From contig NC_085141.1 of the NCBI RefSeq assembly GCF_024139115.2, positions 371,775,925-371,839,924 on the forward strand: a stretch of 64,000 nucleotides of DNA, written 5' to 3'. The notes under the pieces were generated by a model, which saw nothing but the letters and a program-made list of their open reading frames with translations, was not told the origin of the DNA and searched no databases. Source of the DNA: Armigeres subalbatus (lineage: Eukaryota; Arthropoda; Insecta; Diptera; Culicidae). Both the position numbers and the translations under genes were made by a program. Each line of letters starts with the position of its first letter. Position 1 is the first letter of the stretch. This document shows, in pieces, positions 45,554 through 57,809 of this stretch.

Positions 45554-48223
45554 CTAAGGGAACAAGGAGTTAATCGTTGCAATAGAAGATTGCAACGATT
45601 TTTGTCTAAAATTGGAAATTATTTTGTTGGACATTTGTTGCAATGTCTCAATATTAGAAATTCTATGAAGTTCATTGGTACTATACCACGGAGGCAACTT
45701 CAGAATCATTTTCAAAATTTTATTTTGAATCCTCTGGAGTGCCTTCTTTCTGGTATTGCAGCAACTAGTCCATATTGGCACAGCATACAACATGGCAGGT
45801 CTAAAGATTTGTTTGTAAATCAAAAGTTTGTTCTTAAGACAAAGTTTTGATTTTCTGTTTATAAGTGGATATAGACACTTAATATATTTGTTACATTTGG
45901 CTTGAAGGCCTTCAATGTGATTTTTATAAGTTAATTTTTGATCTAGCAGAAGTCCTAAATATTTAGCTTCGCTAGACCAATTAATTGGAACCCCATTCAT
46001 AGTGACAATATGTCTGCTAGAAGGTTTCAAATAAGAAGCTCTCGGCTTATGTGGGAAAATTATAAGCTGAGTTTTGGAAGCATTCGGGGAAATTTTCCAT
46101 TTTGCAAGTAAGTGGAGAAAATATCCAAACTTTTTTGCAATCTACTACAAATGACACGAAGGCTTCGCCCTTTGGCTGAAAGGCCCGTGTCATCTGCAAA
46201 CAAAGATTTTTGACACCCTGGTGGTAAATCAGGTAAGTCAGAAGTAAAATGTTATACAATATGGGCCCCAGTATGCTGCCTTGGGGACACCAGCCCTTAC
46301 AGGTAATCTATCAGATTTAGTATTCTGATAGTTTACCTGCAGCGAGCGATCTGATAAATAATTTTGGATCAGTTTAATGATGTACAGAGGAAAATTAAAA
46401 TTCATCAATTTTACAATCAAACCTTCATGCCAAACACTGTCAAATGCTTTCTCTATATCAAGAAGAGCAACTCCAGTCGAATATCCTTCAGATTTGTTGA
46501 GCCGAATTAAGTTCGTAACTCTTAATAACTGATGAGTGGTTGAATGCCCATGGCGAAAACCAAATTGTTCATCAGCAAAAATAGAATTGTCATTAATATG
46601 AACCATCATTCTATTTAAAATAATCTTTTCAAACAGTTTGCTTATTGAAGAAAGCAAACTGATTGGGCGATAACTAGAAGCCTCAGCTGGATTTTTGTCC
46701 GGCTTCAAAATTGGAACAACTTTGGCGTTTTTCCATTTATCTGGAAAGTATGCCAATTGAAAACATTTGTTAAATAAATTAACCAAAAAGGATAAAGAGC
46801 TCTCAGGAAGTTTTTGATAAGTATGTAGAAAATACCATCATCACCCAGGGCTTTCATATTTTTAAATTTTCTAGTAATAGATCTCACTTCATCCAAATTA
46901 GTTCCCAACGAAGGGTCAAAAACATTATCTTGGTTGAGAATGTCTTCGAAGCTCCGTGTAACCTGATCCTCAATTGGACTAGTGAGACCTAGACTAAAAT
47001 TATGGGCACTCTCGAACTGCTGAGCAAGTTTTTGAGCCTTTTCGCCATTTGTTAATAAAATTTTATTTCCCTCTTTAAGCGCTGGAATTGGCTTTTGAGG
47101 TTTTTAAGAATTTTGTTAATTTCAAAAGGGTTTCGAACTGGGATCCAACTTCGAGACATTATTCTCAAAGTTGGTATTTCTCAGAATAGCGAAACGTTTT
47201 TAATTTCATTTTGCAAATCTCGCCAAATAACTTTCAACGCGGGATCGCGAGTTCTTTGGTATTGCCTTCTTCTCACATTTTTAAGACGGATCAGTAGCTG
47301 AAGATCGTCGTCAATAATAATGGAGTTGAATTTAACTTCACATTTCGGAATTGCAATGCCTCTGGCTTCGACAATTAAATTTGTCAAAGATACGAGAGCA
47401 TTATCAATATCACTTTTGGTATCGAGAGGAATATCAACATCAAAATTCCTATCGATATACGTTTTATATAAATCCCAATCAGCTCTATGATAATTAAAAG
47501 TAGAGCTGATTGGATTATAAATGGCTTCTTGTGAGATTTCAAATGTCACAGGAAGGTGATCAGAGTCAAAGTCAGCATGTGTTACCAATTGGCCACACAG
47601 CTGACTTGAATCCGTTAAAACTAAATCAATTGTAGAAGGATTTCGACTGGAAGAAAAACAAGTTGGTCCATTGGGATATTGAATAGTATAATATCCCGCA
47701 GAACAATCTTCAAATAAAATTTTACCATTGGAATTGCTTTGAGCATTATTCCATGAACGGTGTTTGGCATTGAAGTCACCAATTACGAAGAATTTTGATT
47801 TGTTGCGAGTCAGAATTTGAAGATCAGCTTTCAACAAATTCTTTTGCTGCCCATTGCATTGAAAAGGCAAGTACGCTGCAATGAAGGAAAATTGTCCAAA
47901 ATTTGTTTCAACAGAAACTCCCAAGGTTTCAAAACTTTGGTTTCAAACGAAGAAAATAATGTATGTTTGATACGTCTATTAATGACAATGGCGACCCCAC
48001 CACAGGCGCTGTCAAGACGATCATTTCTGTAGATAAAATAGTTTGGATCTCTTTTAATGGAGAGTCCTGGTTTTAAATACGTTTCAGTTATAATGGCAAT
48101 ATGCACATTATGAACTGAAAGGAAGTTGAATAATTCATCTTCCTTACCCTTTAGAGAGCGGGCATTCCAATTTAGAACTTTCACACAATTATTTGGATCC
48201 ATTGAAACGGAGTCCGATAACAA
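45554..48223 (-). pseudogene. Juan-like ORF2: endonuclease plus reverse transcriptase, frameshifted
   Basis: The endonuclease begins near 48223 with VKVLNWNARSLKGKEDEL, followed by ITETYLKP, GDFNAKHRSWN (about 47775) and SDHLPVTFEIS (about 47560). The RT has SYRPISLLSSISKLFEKII (46670), the DIEKAFDSVW active-site strand (46450) and FADDTG (about 46195) with both catalytic Asp codons. The C-terminal part is YLGLLLDQKLTYKNHIEG to the stop at 45554. Frame changes lie near 47900, 47150, 46800, 46260 and 46040. RNase H is absent, as normal for Jockey elements. It would have nicked target DNA and primed cDNA synthesis on the element RNA. Confidence 0.85.
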
Positions 48224-48313
48224 TTTTTTGTGTGTACTTTATACCAACCTGAACAGCTTCAGGAATGGTATTTGCTTTGAACATTGCATCAATCATGTGA
48301 TGCAATTGTTCAG

Positions 48314-49601
48314 TTAAAAATCAAAATCGGAAGCAGTCATGCTACCTGAATCGGCAACATGACCGTTATTTTCCGTTGGGACATGGGTATAAACCTCATT
48401 TTGAGAAGAGAAATTTGGTCTACCAGCAGCGATGTTTGCATACGTAGGTACATTCGAAAAATTGGAATATACTGAAGTGCTTGCTACCCGTTGACGAGCG
48501 GCAAAATTTGTTTGTGAATTGTGGTGGGTATGAATTGCTCGACCGGTAACCGGTTTCGAAATTTGAGCGTTTGAAAAATTTCTACCCGTCGAATCTGGGA
48601 TCCGATTGGAATTTCCCGTCATCAATCTTGCACGGGAATTCAAAACTTTTTTGCGTGAAGGGCATTCCCAGAAATTGGATTTATGATTGCCCCCACAGTT
48701 TGCGCACTTAAATTTATTGGAATCTTCTCTCACAGGACATGTGTCCTTGGCGTGAGAGGTTCCACCACAAATCATCCATTTATCATTCAGGTGATAAGGT
48801 TTGGTTCCATGACCCCACGTTTGGCACTTACGGCTCTGGGCAGTGTTTTGAAATTTCCCCAGGCCTGCGGAAATGTTCCCATGTAACACGGACATGAGAC
48901 ATAATACAGGCCTTTTCCAAACTTTTCATATTATTTAGTTCACTTTTGTTGAAATGAACTAAATAAAATTCTTGAGAAATGCCCCTCTGGGAAGTACCAG
49001 AATGGGATTTCTTTTTCATCTTAATTACTTGGACTGGTGGAAATCCAAGTAATTGAGAAATTTCAATTTTAATCTCATCCAGTGATTTGTCATCACTGGG
49101 GAGACCTTTCAAGACGACTTTGAACAATCGCTCAGTTTTGTCGTCGTATGTGAAGAATTTATAGCGCTTCTCAGTTAAATAGTGAAGAAGACGTTTGCGA
49201 TCGTCAAAGGATCCCGGCAAAACGCGGCAGTCACCCTTCCTAGCAATCTGAAATGAAACCTTGATCCCCTGAAGGTTACTCAAAATCTCATTCCGGAAGC
49301 CAGAAAACTCGGCAACAGATACCACAATTGGCGGAATCCTTTGCTTTTTCGCATGAATCGAATCACCTGGGCTAAAGGTAGATTCGATTTGCTCAATTTC
49401 ATCATTAATCAAATCAAACTGATTGCTCAGTTCGATAGGAGAAGAAACAATGTCAACATTAGATTTAGAAGGAATATCTGAATTCTCCAGCTTCCTTCTA
49501 TTTTTTCCGCGCTTGGGCAGGACGGTCTTGAAACCTTGTTTCTTTGAAGGAAGTGGAGAATTCAGAGACTCCCCCTTCCTCTTGTTTTTGTTAATACTCA
49601 T
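48314..49601 (-). pseudogene. Juan-like ORF1: gag-like RNA-binding protein, frameshifted
   Basis: Starts MSINKNKRKGESLNSPLPSK at 49601 with a basic, low-complexity N terminus. A central segment VFKVVLKGLPSDDKSLDEIK-like (reads LFKVVLKGLP) resembles the RRM-like domain of Jockey ORF1 proteins. The frame shifts near 48860, then zinc-knuckle sequence CGGTSHAKDTC and CANCGGNHKSNFWEC follows near 48770-48670. The first knuckle reads KWMIC where a Cys would be expected two residues before the C, so it may be damaged. The protein would bind element RNA. Confidence 0.8.
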
Positions 49602-50592
49602 TGCTGAGCGTGGAGACGTGACCTTCTAAGAGGTTTTTCCCAGAACGGTGTCCCTGCAGGATTACCACCGCTTGTCGGAATTTTACTTCCGCAAACGGGT
49701 CCAACGTAAAACGAAGGCACGGGTCCTTGCAAAGATCGTAACGGGATCAGTGGGTACAAATAGCGCTAAGAAGCACCGTTGAAATTAAAATAGCTTCGGG
49801 TAGTATTAAAAACTTCCTTCCGCAAAGAGAGAAAGAACCGCACAGCACGAAAGCACGATGCGGTCTGATTTTCTGTTGGGTTCATTATAGTTGACCAAAA
49901 TAGTTTGAATTAAGAACACAATCGCCATTTCAAAAAATCAAGGTCAGAATCAATTACGCCCGTTTAAGGAAATGTTTCTAGATTTTTCCATAGAGGATGA
50001 AAGAAATAAATATAAATTAGCAAAAATTGGACAGTCTATTCTTGAGTGATGCCCGTTTGTACTAATGCCAACATTTTTTTATATAGTAGTAGATAAAAAT
50101 GAAAAATTCCGCTATAACTTCATTAGATCCATAATCTGCAAAATCACTTCAATAGATTCAAGCAATAAATCATATACCACTCTCATACGTTCTATCCTTA
50201 TCTGATCGGAACAGGGAGATGGACACTCTTCCGGATTATGACGCATCACAAATGTTCTAATGTTCCAACAACGTGCTACATATGATTCATAACCAATTTG
50301 CACGACCGGGTCCCATTGATATGCAGACACAAAAGGGTCATTCCATTATAATACAGCGCAGCAGATATCGCTCTATTATTACTATTATTAGACAGCGCCA
50401 CGCTATGGAAATGACTTTCTGAAGTGCCCTGCCACGTGCCACAGTCAGTGACGGCAGCGGCCGGTCGGTGGCGGGTGTTGATGCGCATCTTTCCGCCAAG
50501 GTCCGCTCGTTCGATGAATTTCCCTTTCAGAGAAATATCTCCACACTTGGGTTATATTCATTTTTGTCCCATGTTAACTTGACACAAAAAAT

Positions 50593-50868
50593 AATAAGAA
50601 AATTATTTTGAGCTTTTTAGTGGAATGTTTTCACCTGTCATAAGACGAGTTTATACAATCCCATTGAATTCCACCACTTAATTGTATCTTGACAGATACG
50701 TATTTCGACCTCAACAGTAAGGCCGTCTTCAGTGTCTCGTCGACTAAGTCGAGTCAAGTACGAGACACTGAAGACGGCCTTACTGTTGAGGTCGAAATAC
50801 GTATCTGTCAAGATACAATTAAGTGGTGGAATTCAATGGGATTGTATAAACTCGTCTTATGACAGGGG
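50593..50868. mobile_element. fold-back retroposed repeat, copy 1
   Basis: A 276-bp sequence flanked by ACAAAAAAT at 50584-50592 and 50869-50877. Its two halves are inverted copies: CTGTCATAAGACGAG near 50635 mirrors CTCGTCTTATGACAG near 50851, and both pass through CAGTAAGGCCGTCTTCAGTG. The centre is at about 50748. The left arm extends further (TTATTTTGAGCTTTTTAG) and looks like the true 3' end of the repeat, in minus orientation. A related copy is at 56816-57310. Confidence 0.7.
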
Positions 50869-50877
50869 ACAAAAAAT

Positions 50878-53400
50878 GAACCTATGGTTCAACGAATCAA
50901 CAATTCAATCATGTGTTTTATTTAAAGTTTTGGAAGAAATTAAAATTGATTTTTTTAAACAACAAAGGACAATTTTGCGTATAACAACTGACAAGCAGCA
51001 TTATGAATTTCGATCGCAGTAACCATCGCGATTATCCCTCATATTGATATCTTTGTATTCAAACAGAGAAACACATGTTTCGGTGGACGATGAGTGGTGT
51101 TAAAATAACATCGAGCGTATACGATTAGCGTCTTTGGTTGGACTCCGCCACGTACGGCCTAACAGGCTTATCGAAGACTGATAGCGGCAGCTGAAAAAAT
51201 GGACCGTGACTTGCGTGATTTTATTGATCCTCTTCCGGGGGTTCCGTCCCGATGGGCGAATAATGGGTATGGGAAATGATACGGGATAAAGGTGTTTCCT
51301 TCAATCGCTTGCTGAAACTACATCATTTTTGGCAGCACAATTCCAGACAAAAAAAAACTATAATCGATGAAGGCATCAGTTTCCACCCCTGCATCGACAA
51401 ACATCCAAATTCATAGATGGGGGATGCACAGTCACGTGTCGGAAGCGCTTGAATCAATTAAAATATCAACTTTAAAACTCAATTAGCCGTGCGTTAAATT
51501 ACCGCTGGTGCACACTCCCTCGCTCGCCGTCTGCTTTATAGCCGATTGCAGCCGGCTTCCGGTAAGGGGTGGCTGTGGGTGATGCGGATTGAATATGGAC
51601 GAGTTAACTACATAGTTTTATAGACAAATCAAGTTGGTTGAATTATGGCAAGTTTTGATATCAAAATCTGGTTTCAAAATTATAGTGAGCGGCGTTCCCT
51701 GACGGCGGTCGTAAGCTGAACTTTGAACTTGTATGTGTGGGAAAGGACGACAGTCATTACCTTGGCTTAGCTCAAAACACTACATTTTCTTTCAAAATAT
51801 TAACCTGGAAATGACGGTATCGTGCGATATGCGCCTTTGTACAAAGTTCAGTTAAATTAATAGTCCTTAGCTATAGACTGGTATAAATAGCTCAGAAACA
51901 CTTGATTATCTTACACTGGTAGGTATGAAATTCATATCAATATGGGATATCTATGCTCGCAATGGCAGTGTGCTGCCTATGATCGCATATTTGTAACACT
52001 CGCATTTTTGTTCATTTTGTAAAAAGCCTGTGAATCGTTCTGAAAGCTCAATTTATTGCATCTAATCCCACAACAGCAAAGTAGGCTTTACTATCTTGCT
52101 TACCTGTGGTGAGTTGGAAATTATTGAGTTCGTGGGGAGGATTTACAATATCAACCAAAATGCAAATGTTACAAATATACGAATCATGGGCAGTGTACCT
52201 CTTCGACGCTTTTTCAGTTACTGTGGTTGGAAAAGTCTTCTATTTGGAGCTTCAGGCGCAATAAACAATAGTATGATGTGCCGGCCACTGCTGTGCCGGA
52301 AGATCGTTGAGGAACAACTACTGTTATACCATTAGATTTTTGACTCTCTTCTGTGTGCTAAGAAAGTAGCTTTCCAGAGCCTAATGTATAGATACTTTTG
52401 GGTTTTCAGCCGAAACACGAAGGAGTATACACGTTATTGCACTCCAGCTAACTATGTTGAACGTATTGTTGAAGCTAAGTTAACTTTTGCCAACTTTGTT
52501 GACTTTGGCAAAGACGAAACCATCGTTTATGATAGAAAAAATCTCTGGCACAGGAATCAGACCATTAATCCAAATAATGACTGCGGTTTGGTTGCCAGTT
52601 GCCGTTTCCGACAGGTATGCGGTACGGGTACGATAGCAGGACACGGCCACTGGGTGGTACTGCAGCAGCTGGTCATCGCAGTGGTTCAAGTTCGATTAGT
52701 TCCATTACGGGTCATAGTACGCCTTTAGACTGGACAAACCTGACCTCAAATACCGGAGTTGCTTTATACGTGCGCGTCATGTAGCCTTTGGTGCCACATC
52801 TGAAACAAAGTTTGCTAGTCAACCTTGATCTTTCTCAATGAAATACCTGCCAAAAGGATGCCAATTTTGAGTCAGATAGCCGGCTCTAAGAGTGGCCTAA
52901 TTAGGATCTTCTAAGAGTGAAATCAGTAGTGATTCAGTTTGGTTGCTAATTTTCGAATACTATTCTAATTTGAATATGAGCCAAAATAGAACAAACTCAC
53001 AGGCTTCCCCAGCAGTGTTCTATTCATGTTTGATTGTTTTTCCATTAAATGAAATGATTATGTTGCTGCTGAAAAAGGCGCGGTAAATGCAAAGTGAATT
53101 GATCCGTACATAAAATGACGCATTCATGCACCAAAACAATTGAAAAATATTTGAATCTCGTGATTCATTCGTGGTTCAAATCTGCAGAAAATAGAACTGA
53201 GCGGTATAACAGTTTTAAGCTTTTGAATCTCGACTGTTATAAAAAATGAATCTTGAGCCACTGCTGGGAAATTGCATGATTCAGATTCATATTCAAACAG
53301 ACAGCCCCGAACGATTTGAATCACTGCTGATTTTACTCTTAGTGGCAATATTTTTATGACAGTAACTCCTCTTACATCAGGCTATTTGATCTCCGATACA
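50878..53400. other. single-copy-looking non-coding DNA
   Basis: Apart from small open frames without domains (for example 52096-52335 and 52384-52728) I find no gene, element end or internal repeat here. It may be ordinary intergenic or intronic host DNA. Confidence 0.35.
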
Positions 53401-53401
53401 G

Positions 53402-54821
53402 GATCAAACTGTGACCGAGGGGAATAGTAGTTCCAGAAAGTAGACGGGTAAAATGCTCAGGATGAATTTTGAACTGTGGCATATGTCAATTTTTGAGTAA
53501 ATGTTCAGAATTTTGCGTCATAACAGGTAACTAATAGTCAATGTGGGTGATTGGCAACAATAGTCAAATAGCCATAAATTGGCTTCCAGATGTTTCCGGA
53601 AACCTAGAATATCCAGTATAAAAGAACCACAGAATAAATGGGTTTTCCGACACTTAAAACTTCTCAGAAACTCATGAGTAATTTTGAAAACGATTTAGTT
53701 TTTTGGTATGGTAAAACTGGACTTGCGATGGCCACAGAACTGGTTTTGAAAATCAGGGATTTCCGGTACAAAAGGCCAACATAGAACGACAAAACAAGTC
53801 AGTCGTCATCAAACTTTTTAGAATCTTCTACGATGACTACGGAATAGGTTCCGGAAACCCGGAATATCCGGTTTAAAAGGCCAACATAGAACTACAAAAC
53901 AAATCAGTCGTCCGACACCTCAAACTTCTCAGCATCTCATGATTAATTTAGAAAACGCCTTAGTTTGTTTTAAGGACAAAACTGGCCATGCGATGGTCAC
54001 GAAAGAGTTTCCGGAAACCTGGAATTTCTGGTTTAAAAGGCCAACATAGAACTACAAAACAGGTCACACCTTTGATTCTTGGTAGGGTAAAACTGGCCAT
54101 ACGATGGCTACTTATGAGCTCTTATGAGTAATCTAGAAAACGCCTTTGTTTCTTGGTAGGGTAAAACTGGCCTTGGAATGGTAACGAAAAGGTTCCGGAA
54201 ACCCGGAATTTCCTATATGAAACTATCGTAACCATCCTATGGCCAGGTTTAGCCTTCCAAGAAACTAAGGTGTTATCTAAATTACTCATGAGATACTGAG
54301 AAGTTTGAGGTGTCGGACAACTGACTTCTTTTGTAGCTTTATGTTGGCCTTTTATACCCGATATTCCGGGTTTTTAGAAACCTGTTCCGTGGCCATCGAA
54401 ATTCCAGTTTTATCCTACCAAGAAATTAAAAAGTTTTCTACATTGCTCATGAGATTCGGAAAAGCTCTAGGTGTCGAAAGACTAATTTGTTTTATTGTTC
54501 TATGTTGGACTTTTGTGCCGGAAATTCTGAACTTCCGGAAACTGTTCCGTAGCCAGCAAATGGCCAGTTTTACCCTACAAAGAACTATGGCGTTTTCTAA
54601 GTTACTTATGAGATTTTTAGATGTTTTTGACCATAAATTACTTTACTAAAACGCCTGTTATGACGCTATAAATTTCAAAATGTTGCACAATTGCTGAAAA
54701 AAAGTGTTTTGTGTCACACTTTTGGGACTTTTGACCCCCTTTCTTAAAAAGGGAGGGTTAACTAGAGTATTCTACCCGTCTACTTTCTGAAACTACTAAT
54801 CCTCTTGGTCACAATTGAAAC
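53402..54821. repeat. giant fold-back repeat with internal direct repeats
   Basis: The left end, CCGAGGGGAATAGTAGTTCC to CAGAAAGTAGACGGGTAAAA (53416-53453), is mirrored at 54774-54810 (TACCCGTCTACTTTCTGAAA). GCGTCATAACAGG near 53516 is mirrored near 54657. Between them the left half has several diverged units of about 170 bp containing GGTTCCGGAAACC, AAAAGGCCAACATAGAAC and GGTAAAACTGG, and the right half has the same units inverted (GGCCAGTTTTACCC, TGTTGGCCTTTTATACC). The turning point is near 54225. Non-coding; a transcript would form a hairpin of over 1 kb. Confidence 0.75.
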
Positions 54822-56740
54822 CGCTTGCATGTTAGTTGAAAATTGGCCGAGAACGAGCTGTAATATGTGTTGTCAAGATTTGTCCCGGCATTTGCTAATA
54901 TTATTTCTGAGCTCTGGAGCGAGTCTGCTAAGCGTACTGTAATAGGCGTTCTAGAACCATCAGAATGGTGACCAGTGGCGACCGCCCCTTCATCATGCAT
55001 TTCTTTCTTAACGAACGTGGACGACTTTTCACGTTATTAAGCCCAGACAAAAGCCACATATTATTGAGAGGAAAAAAAATGTACTTGAATTAGGAAAAAA
55101 ATCGACAGTAATTCGTAAACAATCCAACAAAGGATCGAGCTTGTTCGTTATTGGTAAGAACTGGTATGTTTTGCATCGCATCGATCTTATCACGAAGTTG
55201 GGTGCTGACTTGGGTGCGTTTCACGATTGCTTTACTTAAATTGTTCATGAATCATGAGTCTAAGTCTAAGGATTTTTAGTTTCTCCCAAGACTGAACATT
55301 GGAAGATCGGAATTGGGACAGGATTGTCGTTCGGATTGTTTTGTTGAATGATTTGCAAAACTACATGTAGGAGTTTTTTTTTAATCATTCAGGCCATTTG
55401 TCCAAAAAGTATGAAGCTGAAAAAGGCTTCAAATCACAATTTAAAGCCAACCTCTATTGTAGAATGATATTTGAATAGAATGTTAAAACCTTAGCTAATC
55501 CATAAATTGGTAATCCATGGGAATTGTAACTCAACCTCTCTCCTTGCCGGTAATTGATGACGCAGCAACAATCTTCCTCTTTATCTTATTAGCCATAATG
55601 TTCAACTACTTGGACTCATTGATGCCACCCCGGCCCATGAGAACCTTTCATCATTTGTTTCAAACAAACTCAGCTACATGCTTGTTATCATTTTCAAATA
55701 ATGCGAAGCTATCCTCTGCACAAGTAAACAAACAACCTTATGAAAACGGCAATCTTGGGACTCCACATATTCTTTTGTAAATTGCTTGCTTCTCTCTCCC
55801 AACTGGTCAAACGTCTGTTTGCTTAGGAAACTTTCAACTAATGCAGCAACAGCAACGGTTGCAAAATGACACAACAAAAGAACACTCCCTTGTTTTTATC
55901 CCTGCTTTCTCCCTAATTTCTTCTGTTCCCAAAGTACCCATGTCGAATCGAAACCAGCAAACAATAACCAACAATGCTTTCTCAGATTCATTCCATATTG
56001 TGAACCTCCGGAACGAATATAAAATTCATAACACCTTCATCCACCACCGCCCGCACACGACAAGCCCATTAAAACGAAATCACACCCCATTTAAGACTAC
56101 AGGGACGGACGAGAGCTCATAAAAACACAGAACCCATCCCAAACAGACTTGGGATCCGCGTCGCCACCAAAACCATCCACCAACCTCATAGTGTTACTCT
56201 TATTAGTCCCCTTCCTTGTGTGCCATGAAACCTATTAGCACTCGGACCATGAGTAGAAAAACGACACGATGAGGTGGTAGTACCTAATCATTCTTTCCTC
56301 TATTCTTCTTTTCCCAGCACAATAATGTGGTGTGCACAATATGTTTCCTGTCGCCCTTTGTCTTCTCTCCACCACCCCTCACAAGGGAAAAGAAGTTTCA
56401 TCATCACCATCCAGAAGTTTATCATCCATCCACCACACACCCCCTTACACAAGGACCAAGAAGGCGCTGCTGCTGCTGCATAGCAACCGCACAATCACGG
56501 CCTCCCTTGTCATCCCTCACACGCGAGCACACCCCCTGTTGTGCCGCCTTGCGACAAACGAGCGTGTAAATGTTCGAAATTTATTTTAATTTTGTTACAA
56601 TTTTTCATCACATTATATCCTCTCACATTAATTTAATTTTCCTACCACCCACTCCTAGTTTCACAGATGAGTAATGGTTCGATCGAGCTGGTAAAAATAA
56701 CTACTGAAAGACGATTAACCTGAACATAAGGGCAGCTTGT
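54822..56740. other. C- and CA-rich non-coding DNA
   Basis: Nothing convincing. The segment 55500-56570 is pyrimidine- and CA-rich with short overlapping open frames in all frames, and a CTG/CAG-rich run near 56465-56480. No splice-linked exons or transposon ends were recognised. Confidence 0.35.
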
Positions 56741-56815
56741 TGGCATCAGGACATACGAATGCAAAAATGATAACAGGACTTAAAAAGCTTCGCAGTTAAC
56801 AAATGAGAAAGTGTT

Positions 56816-57310
56816 AAGAAAATTATTTTGAGCTTTTTAGTGTCTTCACTTGTCATAAGACGAGTTTGTACAATCCCATTGAATTCCACCACTTAATTGT
56901 ATCTTGACAGATACTTTAAGTCGAGTAAAGTACGAGACACTGAAGACGGCCTTACTGTTGAGGTCGAAATACGTATCTGTCAAGATACAATTAAGGTGGT
57001 TATACAACAAAGCCACAAATCGGCCATCTTGGAAACCACGTGCTTTTTCTAGTGATTTTTCAGGAGCACGAATTGAGAGAACCACAATGCCTATGGGGAT
57101 AAAAACATCCGTAGATCATTTGCTTACTCATGCTAAACAATCGACTTGAATTTCAGCATTGTACGAAAATTATTACGCTAGATTTGAACTTTTGATAATA
57201 GGAGTAGAAAACCGTGTGGTGAATTTCAAATTCACCACATGGCTTGATTGTATAATCACCTTAAGTGGTGGAATTTAATGGGATTGTACAAACTCGTCTT
57301 ATGACAAGGG
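56816..57310. mobile_element. fold-back retroposed repeat, copy 2
   Basis: Related to 50593-50868 and flanked by the 15-bp duplication AAATGAGAAAGTGTT at 56801-56815 and 57311-57325. The inverted halves meet near 56913-56918. The right arm is split by a TTAA MITE at 56995-57260. The long duplication argues for retroposition rather than cut-and-paste. Confidence 0.75.
56995..57260. mobile_element. TTAA-flanked MITE
   Basis: A 266-bp element with TIRs GGTGGTTATACAA and TTGTATAATCACC and TTAA at 56991-56994 and 57261-57264. Removing it and one TTAA restores the TACAATTAAGTGGTGG found at 50814-50829. Non-coding. It is the youngest insertion in this nest. Confidence 0.85.
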
Positions 57311-57506
57311 AAATGAGAAAGTGTTTAATGAACACGAATAGCCTATTCATACTACAAGCACCGACAAACCGACGGGCCTCTCTGATTCCAAAATTGGCAA
57401 AAAAAATTACAATCGTTTTACTCCGTTTTACTCGTTTACATTAACGTTCTTTTGATAGAAAAGTCAAGAAAAAGAAAAAGCAAAATGGGCGCAATCCACC
57501 AGCTGG

Positions 57507-57806
57507 TTCTTCTTCTTCTTCTTCTTCTTATCGGCATTACATCCCCACACTGGGACAGAGCCGCCTCGCAGCTTAGTGTTCATTAAGCACTTCCACAGTT
57601 ATTAACTGCGAGGTTTCTAAGCCAGGTTACCATTTTTGCATTCGTATATCATGAGGCTAGCACGATGATACTTTTATGCCCAGGGAAGTCGAGACAATTT
57701 CCAATCCGAAAATTACCTAGACCGGCACCGGGAATCGAACCCAGCCACCCTCAGCATGGTCTTGCTTTGTAGCCGCGCGTTTTACCGCACGGCTAAGGAG
57801 GGCCCC
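57507..57806 (-). mobile_element. Feilai-like tRNA-derived SINE
   Basis: A 300-bp SINE on the minus strand starting GGGGCCCTCCTTAGCCGTGC. Pol III box A (TAGCCGTGCGG) is at 57795-57785 and box B (GGTTCGATTCC) at 57741-57731, spaced as in tRNA genes. The body includes ACGAATGCAAAAATGGTAAC, and the 3' end is an (AAG)n tail (57529-57507). This matches my recollection of Feilai, a highly repeated SINE of Aedes aegypti. It looks full length and little diverged. Confidence 0.8.
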
Positions 57807-57809
57807 TTG

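Larger units (their letters stand above)
45281..49880 (-). mobile_element. Juan-like LINE (Jockey clade), near full length (copy B)
   Basis: The most complete LINE in the window, about 4.6 kb on the minus strand. Order: 5' UTR (about 49880-49602), ORF1 gag-like (49601-48314), ORF2 endonuclease and reverse transcriptase (48223-45554), 3' UTR, and an A-rich tail seen as T runs at 45285-45332. Both ORFs carry several frameshifts, so the copy is inactive although every domain is recognisable. It is the reference for copies A and C. The family assignment to Juan rests on remembered RT wording; Jockey-clade membership is firmer. I could not define a clear target duplication. Confidence 0.85.
56742..57350 (+). 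mobile_element. Feilai-like SINE fragment, interrupted
   Basis: 56748-56800 (ACGAATGCAAAAATGATAAC, then TTCGCAGTTAAC) and 57316-57340 (GTGTTTAATGAACAC) correspond to consecutive parts of the intact SINE at 57507-57806 read on its sense strand. They are separated by a fold-back repeat (56816-57310) with a 15-bp duplication. The promoter half is missing. Confidence 0.5.
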
